Positions 8,631 through 16,774 of a stretch of 64,000 bases of DNA are shown piece by piece (the first letter of the stretch is position 1; each line of letters opens with the position of its first letter). A model generated the notes under the pieces. That model was given only the letters and a program-made list of their open reading frames with translations, was not told the origin of the DNA and ran no database searches. The translations under genes were made by a program, and so were the position numbers. The DNA comes from Lysinibacillus fusiformis. Lineage in GTDB: Bacteria; Bacillota; Bacilli; Bacillales_A; Planococcaceae. The stretch is from positions 124,001 to 188,000 of the forward strand of contig JASENG010000003.1 of NCBI GenBank assembly GCA_030027265.1, read 5' to 3'.

Positions 8631-11267
8631 TTGACTGAAAAACGTCGGACTCGCGAGGAATTAAAGCGTGAGCGTGAATTGCAAAAGAAAAAACAAAAAA
8701 AACCAGTTGGTGCATGGGTAAAACGAATACTGCTCGCAATTGTCATTATTGGCGTAGTGGGACTAGTTGGTGGTGCAGGTCTGTTTGCAGTCTATGCAAG
8801 CTCGGCACCGGAATTAGATGAAGACTTATTAAAGGACCCTGTTTCATCTGAATTCTATGATAAAAACGGTGAGATATTCGCGACAATTGGGGCAGAAAGT
8901 CGGAAATACGTTGAATATGAAGATATACCCCAGGGGATGATTGATGCCATCCTGGCAACAGAGGATTCTCGCTTCTTTAAACATTTCGGTATCGATGTAT
9001 GGCGTACGGGTAGCGCAGTAATTGCTAACTTTACTCAAGGATTCGGTTCTCAAGGTGGTAGTACCATCACGCAACAGGTCGTAAAAAACTCATTTTTAAG
9101 CAACGATAAAAAACTAAAACGCAAAGCACAAGAGGCTTGGCTGGCAATCCAACTCGAAAGGCAATATGAAAAAGAAGAAATATTTGAAATGTATTTCAAC
9201 AAAATTCTTATGTCTGGCCGCATTTACGGATTTGGTACTGCTGCTGAATACTTCTTTGGCAAAGAACCAAGCGAATTAGAGCTAGATGAAATGGCATTAT
9301 TAGCAGGTATTCCACAAAGTCCGAATAACTACAATCCTTATAAAAATCCGGAACGTGCTCAAAAACGCAGAGACTTAGTACTGGATTTAATGGTACAGCA
9401 TGGAAAAATTACCGAAGAACAAGCTGCTGCCGCTAAAGAAATTGATGTAACTTCCCGTCTTCTCGCTGAAGAAGACCGCGAAGCTGTAGCTGGCACTAAA
9501 TATGATGCATTTTTAGACGTTGTTTTAGATGAACTTGAAGATAATGGCGACGGCGAAGCACTTGCTGAAGGAATCAAGGTATATACAACACTTGATCCAA
9601 ATGCCCAATCTACTGTTGAAGAGATTATGAACAACCCAGAGAACTTCCCTACTGAAGGTATTCAAGCCGGTGTTTCTGTAGTGGATACGAAAACTGGTCA
9701 GATTTTGGCAATTGGAGGCGGCAGAAATTATGCAGATCGCGGCTACAACTTTGCCCACGATTTAACAAAACGTTCACCAGGATCTACTATTAAGCCTTTA
9801 CTTGATTATGGTCCGGCTATCGAAAATTTAAAATGGTCTACTGGTCAAACAATTGTAGACGAAAAAATGACCTATTCAAATTCAAAACAAGTGATTACAA
9901 ACTTTGATAACAAATATTTAGGAACGATGACAGTACGTCAAGCACTGTATCAATCCCGTAACGTTCCAGCAGTAAAAACGCTTCAAGAAGTAGGGACAGA
10001 TAAGGCCAAAGAATTTATCAGCAAGCTCGGAATTGAACCTGAAGAAGTCTTTGAATCAGATGCAATTGGTGGCGGTAAAATTACAATGAGCCCAATTCAA
10101 ATGTCTGCTGCGTATGCTGCATTTGGAAATAATGGTGTCTATAATAAACCTACTGCGATTAAAGAAGTTGTATATCGAGACGGCTCTAAAAAGTCCTATG
10201 CATCGAAACCTGAGTTTGCAATGAGTGACTATACAGCCTATATGGTAACAGATATATTACGTGATGTTGTAAGTTCAAAACCTGGCGCTTCAGGTACTGC
10301 AGCCGCTGTGTCCGGTTTAGATATGGCTGGTAAAACAGGGACAACAAACTACTCTAAAGATGAGTTTGAAGAATATGATTTACCTTCAAGCAGTGTACCT
10401 GACTCTTGGTTTGCAGGATATACAACGAATTATTCAATCGCGATTTGGGGCGGATATTCAAAACGTTATGAACCAATTACTACTTGGGATGAGCGACGTT
10501 TACCGCAACGTTTATTTAAATCCATCATGTCTGAGCTTTCGGATGATGTAGAAACAGCGAAATTTAAAAAACCAAGTTCCGTTGTCGAAGCAACAATCGA
10601 AGTTGGATCAAATCCTTTAAAACTAGCTAGTGACTATACACCATCTGAATTACGTCAAACAGAGCTATTTGTAAAAGGAACAGAGCCTACACAAGTATCG
10701 GAAGAATATGAGCAATTGGAATTAAATGCTCCAACTAACCTGCAAGCAAATTATAGTGCGGATGGCAGCCTTGTAGATTTAACTTGGGAGTACACGCCTC
10801 CAAGTGAAGAAGATGATTTAAATGTTACATTCGAAGTATCGATGGCTGTTGATAATGAAAAACCAGTTGTAGTATCAACAACATCAAACAAACAAGCAAC
10901 CCTTTCAAACATCGAGGCTGGACGTAATTATACGTTTACAGTAGTAGCTGTTTCCGAAGATGTCCGAAGCGAACCTGCATCCGTGTCAATCTTTATCGAA
11001 AATACTGTTGAAGAACCAGAAGTCGATTCCCCTGAAGATCCAGGAAATGGTAATGAGGACGACGGGAACGGCAATGGGAATAATGGCAATGGCAACGGGA
11101 ATGGCAACGGTGGAAATAACGGTAATGGGAACGGAAATGGAAATGGAAATGGGAACGGTGGAAATGGCGGCGACAACGGTGACTTCGATGATTGGTTCGG
11201 ACCTGGCGACGAAGGCGAAGTAGAAACTCCAACTGAACCAACTGATCCAACCGAAACTCCAGACTAA
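8631..11267 (+). CDS. ponA: Class A penicillin-binding protein 1 (transglycosylase/transpeptidase)
   Basis: An 878-residue bifunctional peptidoglycan synthase. A basic cytoplasmic tail (1-28) precedes one membrane anchor (about 30-57). The glycosyltransferase domain follows with EDSRFFKHFGID, GGSTITQQVVKN and the RKAQEAWLA block. The transpeptidase domain has SPGSTIKP (SxxK, active serine), SRNVPAV (SxN) and GKTGTTNYS (KTG). After it comes a fibronectin type III-like domain (about 700-785) and a long Asn/Gly tail. Start is a TTG at 8631 preceded by GAGGAG. Partner of GpsB, encoded in this window. Co-transcribed with recU. The tail is much more extreme than in B. subtilis PBP1. Confidence 0.96.
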   Translation: MTEKRRTREELKRERELQKKKQKKPVGAWVKRILLAIVIIGVVGLVGGAGLFAVYASSAPELDEDLLKDPVSSEFYDKNGEIFATIGAESRKYVEYEDIPQGMIDAILATEDSRFFKHFGIDVWRTGSAVIANFTQGFGSQGGSTITQQVVKNSFLSNDKKLKRKAQEAWLAIQLERQYEKEEIFEMYFNKILMSGRIYGFGTAAEYFFGKEPSELELDEMALLAGIPQSPNNYNPYKNPERAQKRRDLVLDLMVQHGKITEEQAAAAKEIDVTSRLLAEEDREAVAGTKYDAFLDVVLDELEDNGDGEALAEGIKVYTTLDPNAQSTVEEIMNNPENFPTEGIQAGVSVVDTKTGQILAIGGGRNYADRGYNFAHDLTKRSPGSTIKPLLDYGPAIENLKWSTGQTIVDEKMTYSNSKQVITNFDNKYLGTMTVRQALYQSRNVPAVKTLQEVGTDKAKEFISKLGIEPEEVFESDAIGGGKITMSPIQMSAAYAAFGNNGVYNKPTAIKEVVYRDGSKKSYASKPEFAMSDYTAYMVTDILRDVVSSKPGASGTAAAVSGLDMAGKTGTTNYSKDEFEEYDLPSSSVPDSWFAGYTTNYSIAIWGGYSKRYEPITTWDERRLPQRLFKSIMSELSDDVETAKFKKPSSVVEATIEVGSNPLKLASDYTPSELRQTELFVKGTEPTQVSEEYEQLELNAPTNLQANYSADGSLVDLTWEYTPPSEEDDLNVTFEVSMAVDNEKPVVVSTTSNKQATLSNIEAGRNYTFTVVAVSEDVRSEPASVSIFIENTVEEPEVDSPEDPGNGNEDDGNGNGNNGNGNGNGNGGNNGNGNGNGNGNGNGGNGGDNGDFDDWFGPGDEGEVETPTEPTDPTETPD
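11041..11178 (+). repeat. Asn-Gly coding repeat in the ponA tail
   Basis: The DNA is a degenerate tandem array of a 6-base unit, roughly GGnAAy, encoding about 45 residues of almost pure Asn and Gly with a few Asp. Codons vary (AAT/AAC, GGG/GGC/GGA/GGT), so the peptide rather than the DNA seems conserved. It follows the fibronectin-like domain and precedes an acidic Thr/Pro C-terminus. Confidence 0.85.
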
Positions 11268-11282
11268 GCAAAAGTTAATGAT

Positions 11283-11321
11283 GAGGATGCACAGATAGAC
11301 TTGTGCATCCTCTTCTTTTTT
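11283..11321 (+). terminator. Terminator of recU-ponA
   Basis: An 11-bp perfect stem (GAGGATGCACA / TGTGCATCCTC) with an 8-base loop is followed by TTCTTTTTT, 15 bases after the ponA stop. Confidence 0.9.
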
Positions 11322-11338
11322 GAATTGCGAAGACGCTG

Positions 11339-11361
11339 GCGATGAAAAATTTTTTCATCGC
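11339..11361. repeat. Perfect palindrome downstream of ponA
   Basis: Arms GCGATGAAAAA and TTTTTCATCGC are separated by one base. It lies just past the ponA terminator and before the phased repeat. It could be a backup terminator or a protein-binding site; the sequence does not decide. Confidence 0.5.
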
Positions 11362-11409
11362 TGTTTTGATTTGTTGGAGTGTTTTCGAGATTTTTAATCA
11401 AGTATTGGA

Positions 11410-11590
11410 CTATCCGCTCAATTCTTGTTCTATCTGATCAATTATTACGTTATCCGCTCAATTCTCGGGCTATCTGATCAATTATTATGTTATCCGCTCA
11501 TTAATCGGGCTATCTGATCATTTCCTGGCGTAGCTTTTCCCTTGTGATCAAAAATTGCGCTTTCCGTTCAATTCTTGGGCCATGCGATCA
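11410..11590. repeat. Alternating 20-bp intergenic repeat, nine units
   Basis: Nine copies of an about 10-11 base core ending in TCA occur. Six of them sit exactly 20 bases apart (cores ending at 11420, 11440, 11460, 11480, 11500 and 11520) and strictly alternate between TATCCGCTCA and TATCTGATCA. The next intervals are 30, 20 and 20, with more diverged cores ending at 11550, 11570 and 11590. The spacer is AT-rich (AATTATTA or AATTCTCGGG). There is no coding frame across it. Copies are too short and diverged for a CRISPR array. Confidence 0.85.
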
Positions 11591-11598
11591 ATCAAACT

Positions 11599-11639
11599 TA
11601 AAAAATGCCCAAGAACATTCAACCTTAATGCTCTTGGGC
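11599..11639 (-). terminator. Terminator of the dnaD-nth-ypoC unit
   Basis: On the minus strand GCCCAAGAGCATT pairs with AATG-TTCTTGGGC around a 7-base loop, followed by ATTTTTTAAG, eight bases after the ypoC stop. Confidence 0.85.
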
Positions 11640-11646
11640 CATAACT

Positions 11647-12000
11647 TTATTTTTTTATACGCAATCTGGCTAGTCTTTTCTTTAGTTCTTTAAAGAGTTC
11701 ATCTAGTTGGCGGAAACAGGCATATTGACCTGGGCGGGTTTTGATGAATTGCAATCGTTCCATGCCGTTTAGGGGCAATACCTCGTATTCTTCACTTTCA
11801 ACGATAGATTGTGAAGCTGAGTCGGAGCAATGCAAAATGCAATTCTCGAAAAGTTGGATTCCTTGCCCCATTAAGGATTTCGCTTCTGTACCGTTTCGAA
11901 GTTCATGAGCTTTATGGATCTGGCTGCTCAATTCATTCCATTGGTCAAAATAGGGTTCAACTGCTTCTTTTATGATAGATTCAGAACTTACTTTGATCAT
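11647..12000 (-). CDS. ypoC: YpoC-like protein of unknown function
   Basis: A 117-residue protein matching the position, size and composition of B. subtilis ypoC, directly after nth. Its start overlaps the nth stop by four bases (ATGA), which decides the start at 12000. A conserved-looking C-terminal block, GMERLQFIKTRPGQYACFRQLDELF, is followed by a basic helix. No enzyme motif is visible. The coupling to nth and dnaD suggests a link to DNA metabolism, but this is inference from position only. Confidence 0.75.
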   Translation of the reverse strand: MIKVSSESIIKEAVEPYFDQWNELSSQIHKAHELRNGTEAKSLMGQGIQLFENCILHCSDSASQSIVESEEYEVLPLNGMERLQFIKTRPGQYACFRQLDELFKELKKRLARLRIKK

Positions 12001-12662
12001 CGCTGCTTCACCAACCCTTTTTTCAGACGCTTTTGTCCTTCGCGACAATCATCCAGAAGCGGGCAAATGTGACATTGAGGATTTTGGGCTTTACAGTGAT
12101 AGCGCCCAAAAAAGATTAGCTGATGATGGGTTTTCGACCAGTTATCCTTTGGTGTCTTTTTCATAATGGTTTCTTCGACTTCTAAAACTGTGTCCTTTAG
12201 TCGACATAAGCCTAAGCGTTTTGACACTCGTTCGACATGCGTATCTACTGCAAGTGCAGGGATATTGAAGGCTACCGATAACACAACATTAGCCGTTTTC
12301 CGGCCAACCCCTGGTAAAGTGACAAGCTGTTCACGGCTTTGCGGGATTTCTCCGTTAAATTCCGTTAACAACTTCTCACATAAAAGTTGTATATTCTTCG
12401 CTTTATTGCGGTAGAGACCGATGGAGCGAATATCATTTTGTAATTCCTCTAAAGGAACGGCCAAATAATCTTCTGGCGTTTTATATTTTTGGAACAATGT
12501 TTTCGTTACTTTGTTGACGAGTACATCCGTACATTGTGCTGATAATAATGTTGCAATCGTTAACTCAAACGGGTTATCGTGAACAAGCTCACAATGTGCA
12601 TCAGGGAACATTTCGTCCATCACTTCCAAACAATGCTCCCACTGTTTTTTCGTAAGCATCAT
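11997..12662 (-). CDS. nth: Endonuclease III (DNA glycosylase/AP lyase)
   Basis: A 221-residue base-excision enzyme that removes oxidised pyrimidines and cuts at abasic sites. The helix-hairpin-helix LPGVGRKTANVV contains the catalytic lysine, VDTHVERVSKRLG the catalytic aspartate, and the C-terminus the four-cysteine iron-sulphur motif C-x6-C-x2-C-x5-C (CKAQNPQCHICPLLDDC). All key residues are present. It lies 8 bases after dnaD and is coupled to ypoC; dnaD-nth-ypoC is the B. subtilis order. A second ATG immediately follows the chosen one, so the start is uncertain by one codon. Confidence 0.96.
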   Translation of the reverse strand: MMLTKKQWEHCLEVMDEMFPDAHCELVHDNPFELTIATLLSAQCTDVLVNKVTKTLFQKYKTPEDYLAVPLEELQNDIRSIGLYRNKAKNIQLLCEKLLTEFNGEIPQSREQLVTLPGVGRKTANVVLSVAFNIPALAVDTHVERVSKRLGLCRLKDTVLEVEETIMKKTPKDNWSKTHHQLIFFGRYHCKAQNPQCHICPLLDDCREGQKRLKKGLVKQR

Positions 12663-12670
12663 TACACCCC

Positions 12671-13390
12671 CTATTCTCTTTCCTCCAGCCAGTTATAAAA
12701 GGATACTTTGTTGGTATTTTCTTGTGGTGTATTCACTTTTGGCTGTACAGAAGTTGTTTTGCTATGGAATTGCTCGGTATGTTTTTCCACCTGTTTAACA
12801 AAGGTAATATTTTTCTTTTTCCACTCAAATAATATACGATCGATATAGCGCAGCGATATTTTACCAGCCAGCACCGCTTCTTTTAAGGCTGCTTTAATGA
12901 TGGCAGGCGAATGATGATCGGTATCAATCCACATGGAAATCGTTTCAATCTCCATTGGCGATAGAAGGCGGCCGAATTCTTGTTCAAAAATGGCAAAGAT
13001 TTCACCCTCTTCATTTTTTTCGTCTGCCATCTCTTGCTGTATAGCAGAAGCTTCGATATAATCGAGTATTCTTTCCCATAAAGGATAAACCGAATATTTC
13101 TCGTAAACTATCCCATTTAAATCAATGCCCTGTGTTATCTCTATTAAGCCTTTTTGAAGAAGCCTTTGTAGTTTAAGACTGATTTCATTCTCACTGAAGC
13201 TAAGTCGTTTTGCAAGATCATTGGGTGTTGGGAAATCATTTTGTTCAGCGTGAAAGGCTAATAAATGCAATAAAAGAAGTGCTTCATCATCTGCAATTTT
13301 TAATGCTTTATAATGCTGGAAAAATAATTTGGGAATTGAAACATTTCCCTGCTCAATCCACAATTGGAGTCGTTGATATTTCTTATTTAT
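12671..13390 (-). CDS. dnaD: DnaD replication-restart primosome protein, apparent AUA start
   Basis: A 239-residue protein that helps load the replicative helicase at oriC and at stalled forks. The N-terminal winged-helix domain (about 1-110) contains IPKLFFQHYKAL and FPTPNDLAKRL. The C-terminal DnaB-2-like domain (about 135-200) carries ISLRYIDRILFEWKKKN, and the protein ends in the family motif FYNWLEERE. The frame has no ATG/GTG/TTG before a TTG at 13363, which lacks a Shine-Dalgarno and would cut about nine conserved residues. An ATA at 13390 lies 8 bases after GAAGGGAG and gives xNKKYQRLQLWIEQG, which lines up with the B. subtilis N-terminus. The frame is closed by a TAG at 13412-13414. 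Confidence 0.88.
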   Translation of the reverse strand: MNKKYQRLQLWIEQGNVSIPKLFFQHYKALKIADDEALLLLHLLAFHAEQNDFPTPNDLAKRLSFSENEISLKLQRLLQKGLIEITQGIDLNGIVYEKYSVYPLWERILDYIEASAIQQEMADEKNEEGEIFAIFEQEFGRLLSPMEIETISMWIDTDHHSPAIIKAALKEAVLAGKISLRYIDRILFEWKKKNITFVKQVEKHTEQFHSKTTSVQPKVNTPQENTNKVSFYNWLEERE

Positions 13391-13485
13391 ATTAAGGACT
13401 CCCTTCTTTATCTAAATCATTTCGTGCAATGCGTAATCGTCCTGCCAATTAAATATTATTTACTAATCTAGCTATAATACTAAGG

Positions 13486-13510
13486 AAAGCGCCCGCGATG
13501 CGAGCGCTTT
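13486..13510. repeat. GC-rich hairpin between asnS and dnaD
   Basis: AAAGCGC (13486-13492) pairs with GCGCTTT (13504-13510), with a further CGC/GCG inside. On the minus strand it is not followed by a uridine run, so as a terminator of asnS it would be weak. It lies in the gap 13391-13555, which also holds the dnaD leader. Confidence 0.5.
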
Positions 13511-13555
13511 AACTTTTATATAATGATTTTAACTCGCTTGATATCTGCCCAGTAA

Positions 13556-14851
13556 TTATGGGTATAAACGATTTAAAAGTCTTGGGAATGGGATACTTTC
13601 ACGAACATGCTCTGCTCCACTAATCCATGCAACTGTACGTTCCAAACCTAATCCGAAACCGGAGTGCGGCACCGAACCTTGCTTACGTAAATCTAAATAC
13701 CAAGCATAAGCTGATTCGTCCAAATTATGTTCAGCTAAGCGCTGTTTTAAAAGCTCGTAATCATGAATACGTTCTGATCCGCCAATGATTTCACCATAGC
13801 CCTCCGGTGCAATTAAGTCTGCACATAATACAACATCATCACGATCTGGATGTGGCTGCATATAGAATGGCTTGATGCCTACTGGATAGCAAGTGATAAA
13901 TACTGGTTTATCAAAGCTTTCAGCAATCGCTGTTTCGTGCGGCGAACCGAAATCATCGCCCCACTGGATATCATCAAAGCCTTTTTCATGCAAGAACTTA
14001 ATCGCATCGTCGTAAGAAATCCGTGGGAACGGTGCTTGAATATTTTCTAATTTAGAAGTGTCGCGACCTAGGCGTTCTAACTCAAGCTTGCAGTTTTTCA
14101 ATACTGATTGAACAACGTATGCAACATATTGTTCTTGTACTTCAAGATTTTCTTCAAATTCCACGAAAGCCATTTCAGGTTCGATCATCCAAAACTCAAT
14201 TAAATGACGTCGTGTTTTTGATTTTTCGGCCCGGAATGTAGGACCGAAAGAAAATACTTTTCCTAAAGCCATCGCTGCTGCTTCCATATATAGTTGTCCA
14301 GATTGAGAAAGATATGCATCTTCATCAAAGTATTTTGTATGGAAAAGCTCGGAAGTTCCTTCAGGAGCCGAACCCGTTAAAATTGGCGGGTCAATTTTAA
14401 CAAAGCCATTATTATTGAAAAATTCATATGTTGCACGTATAACTTCGTTACGAATTTTCATAATCGCATGCTGCTTACGTGAACGCAGCCATAAGTGACG
14501 GTTGTCCATTAAGAATTCTACACCGTGTTCTTTTGGTGTAATTGGATAATCTACTGCTACATGAATGACTTCGATATCAGTAATCGCCAATTCGCAGCCA
14601 AAGCTTGAGCGAGTATCTTCTTTTACAACACCTGTGATATACATGGAAGTCTCTTGTGTTAAGCCTTTTGCCGCAGTAAATAATTCTTCTCCTACTTCTT
14701 CTTTTACGATGACGCCTTGTACAAAACCAGATCCATCACGTAATTGCAGGAAGGCAATTTTACCACTTGAACGTTTGTTTGCTAACCAAACGCCTAATTT
14801 GACAGTTTCGCCTATATTCTTTGGCATGTCTTGAATCATAATTTTTTTCAT
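13556..14851 (-). CDS. asnS: Asparaginyl-tRNA synthetase
   Basis: A 431-residue class IIb synthetase that charges tRNA-Asn. An OB-fold anticodon-binding domain (about 1-115) precedes the catalytic domain. Motif 2 is [21 protein letters not shown] and motif 3 is [13 protein letters not shown]. The start at 14851 has GGAGG eight bases upstream and gives [14 protein letters not shown]; the frame extends another 35 codons upstream, but that stretch is leader-like. It follows aspB by about 200 bases. No T-box stem or TGGNACCGCG motif is visible in that leader. aspB, which feeds aspartate/asparagine supply, is its natural neighbour. Confidence 0.96.
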   Translation of the reverse strand: MKKIMIQDMPKNIGETVKLGVWLANKRSSGKIAFLQLRDGSGFVQGVIVKEEVGEELFTAAKGLTQETSMYITGVVKEDTRSSFGCELAITDIEVIHVAVDYPITPKEHGVEFLMDNRHLWLRSRKQHAIMKIRNEVIRATYEFFNNNGFVKIDPPILTGSAPEGTSELFHTKYFDEDAYLSQSGQLYMEAAAMALGKVFSFGPTFRAEKSKTRRHLIEFWMIEPEMAFVEFEENLEVQEQYVAYVVQSVLKNCKLELERLGRDTSKLENIQAPFPRISYDDAIKFLHEKGFDDIQWGDDFGSPHETAIAESFDKPVFITCYPVGIKPFYMQPHPDRDDVVLCADLIAPEGYGEIIGGSERIHDYELLKQRLAEHNLDESAYAWYLDLRKQGSVPHSGFGLGLERTVAWISGAEHVRESIPFPRLLNRLYP

Positions 14852-15007
14852 AGTTGTTCCTCCATTAGAAAACTTGGATGCCCTCCAAGTCTTGTAGCGA
14901 TTTAGCCTTAGTTGCCTTATGAGGATGAGAAAGGTTTTACTTTTCCATCCCATCAATAAACTAATTTTGATATTTATCTAAAGCATGGCAAGATGCCCAC
15001 CCTAAAT

Positions 15008-15038
15008 TGTAGGCTAACACAACTTTTGCCAGCCTACA
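15008..15038 (-). terminator. Hairpin between aspB and asnS
   Basis: TGTAGGCT pairs with AGCCTACA around a 15-base loop on the minus strand. The following ATTTAGG is only a weak uridine run, so it may reduce but not stop read-through into asnS. Confidence 0.4.
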
Positions 15039-15052
15039 AAGATTTCACAAAA

Positions 15053-16246
15053 TTAGCCTTGCCATTTTGATTTCACGAAATTATCCATGCGTCGAACGGC
15101 TTCTTCCAGGTTCTCCAGAGAGGTTGCATAGCTTAAACGAATAGTCGTTGGCAAACCGAAGCCCGAGCCTGGTACTACTGCCACATTGGCTTCCGTAAGT
15201 AGTGCTGTTACAAATTCATCTACAGATACATAACCTGTTTTTTGTGCTGCTTCCGATACATCAGGCAATAAATAAAATGCTCCTTGTGGTTTAATCACTT
15301 TAAATCCTGGGATTGCATTTAATTTTGGATAGATTGTTTCTAAGCGAGACTCAAATGCCGCTCTCATTTCCTCTACCGAATCCTGTGGTCCATTATATGC
15401 TTCGATTGTAGCATATTGGGATGTAGTTGTTGGATTGGACGTTGAGTGAGAAGCAAGATCTGTCATCGATTCAATAATCTCCGCATTTCCTGCTGCATAC
15501 CCAATGCGCCATCCCGTCATTGAATGTGATTTTGCTACACCATTGATCAGGATTGTACGTGCTTTTACTTCTTCAGAAATTGACGCCACAGAAAAATGTT
15601 CTAATCCATTGTATAGAAGTTTTTCATAAATTTCATCCGAAACGATTAAGATATCTTTTTCTACTGCAACTTCTGCTAAGGCTTCTAGTTCTTCACGTGA
15701 ATAAACCATACCCGATGGATTACTTGGTGAATTCAGAATTACTGCCTTTGTTTTTGCTGTCACTGCATCTCGTAATTGATCCGCTGTAATTTTGAAGTCT
15801 TGCTCACTTGTACTTTCAACGTATACTGGTACACCGCCAGCCAGCTTTACTTGTTCAGGATATGAAACCCAATAAGGGATTGGAATAATTACCTCATCCC
15901 CTTCATTTAGGATTACTTGGAATAAGGTATAAAGAACATGTTTTGCTCCAATTCCCACGAGAATTTCATTTGGCTTGTAATCGAGATGATTGTCTCGCGC
16001 CAATTTATCAATAATCGCTTTCTTTAAAGCAGGCAGTCCACCAGCTGGAGTATATTTTGTATGCCCTTGATACATGGATTCAGCCGCAGCATCAAGAATA
16101 TTTTTTGGTGTATTGAAATCTGGCTCCCCTGCTCCTAAACCAATCACATCAATACCATTTGCTTTTAACTCTTTTGCTTTTGCAGTAATGGCTAAAGTTG
16201 CGGATGGCGTTAATGTTTTAACACGATTGGCTAATAATTCTCTCAT
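15053..16246 (-). CDS. aspB: Aspartate aminotransferase (class I, PLP)
   Basis: A 397-residue fold-type I aminotransferase that interconverts aspartate and oxaloacetate using 2-oxoglutarate. Seen: GLGAGEPDFNTP near residue 36, NSPSNPSGMVYS, SDEIYEKLLY, and the PLP lysine in GVAKSHSMTGWRIGYAAG. A C-terminal GFGLPTTIRLSYATS carries the carboxylate-binding arginine. Length matches B. subtilis AspB. It follows ypmB after 15 bases and precedes asnS. Confidence 0.95.
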   Translation of the reverse strand: MRELLANRVKTLTPSATLAITAKAKELKANGIDVIGLGAGEPDFNTPKNILDAAAESMYQGHTKYTPAGGLPALKKAIIDKLARDNHLDYKPNEILVGIGAKHVLYTLFQVILNEGDEVIIPIPYWVSYPEQVKLAGGVPVYVESTSEQDFKITADQLRDAVTAKTKAVILNSPSNPSGMVYSREELEALAEVAVEKDILIVSDEIYEKLLYNGLEHFSVASISEEVKARTILINGVAKSHSMTGWRIGYAAGNAEIIESMTDLASHSTSNPTTTSQYATIEAYNGPQDSVEEMRAAFESRLETIYPKLNAIPGFKVIKPQGAFYLLPDVSEAAQKTGYVSVDEFVTALLTEANVAVVPGSGFGLPTTIRLSYATSLENLEEAVRRMDNFVKSKWQG

Positions 16247-16261
16247 GAATGATCTACTCCT

Positions 16262-16747
16262 CTACAAGTTTAAAATACGTTTCCACCATTGTCCGTCCTC
16301 AAAAATAATATAGACATAGTTGAGTTTCTCGTCTTCGTTTGTATAGGTAATTTCCCAAACGGGACCGATTTCCTCTTCATAGCCCAATTTTGCATGAAGG
16401 ATTTCATTTACTTCTACTTCATTATTTAAAACCGACAATGCTTGCTCCTTAGTAACACCGTCTTGCAAAAACACTTCCTGAATCGATTTCTCTTCTAAAC
16501 TGATTGGAACAAATATTGCCTTTTCGTTACCATCCTCGTCTTCCCCGAATACAGTAACGTACGGTTTATTACCATTATAAACATATGAGTCCGATACAAC
16601 TGCCAATGAATTAGATGTTAATGCCAACTCTTCTGCCTTTTCTTGAATTTCATCGAATGGTTTGTCGGATTTCCAAATTACGAGTACAGAAATAACAAGT
16701 GCCAAAGATACAATAAAAACGGAAATGAAAATGATCCAGTTCTTCAT
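16262..16747 (-). CDS. ypmB: YpmB-like membrane-anchored PepSY-type protein
   Basis: A 161-residue protein with one N-terminal membrane anchor (about 3-26, IIFISVFIVSLALVISVLVIW) and an extracytoplasmic PepSY-like domain (about 70-160) ending FEDGQWWKRILNL. It matches YpmB in size, topology and position between dinG and aspB. PepSY proteins are thought to modulate secreted proteases, but no function is established here. It starts 27 bases after the dinG stop, so it is probably in the same transcript. Confidence 0.85.
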   Translation of the reverse strand: MKNWIIFISVFIVSLALVISVLVIWKSDKPFDEIQEKAEELALTSNSLAVVSDSYVYNGNKPYVTVFGEDEDGNEKAIFVPISLEEKSIQEVFLQDGVTKEQALSVLNNEVEVNEILHAKLGYEEEIGPVWEITYTNEDEKLNYVYIIFEDGQWWKRILNL

Positions 16748-16774
16748 CGAGTCACCATTAATGGTGCTGCCATT

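Noticed and set aside
10928-11271. Frames encoding Pro/Phe-rich or His/Arg-rich peptides
   Set aside because: They are alternate readings of the ponA Asn-Gly repeat.
11410-11590. Possible CRISPR array after ponA
   Set aside because: Units are 20 bases including spacer, cores alternate between two types, spacers are not unique and no cas genes are present.
14852-15052. Possible T-box leader before asnS
   Set aside because: No TGGNACCGCG-type T-box sequence, Stem I features or leader terminator were found.
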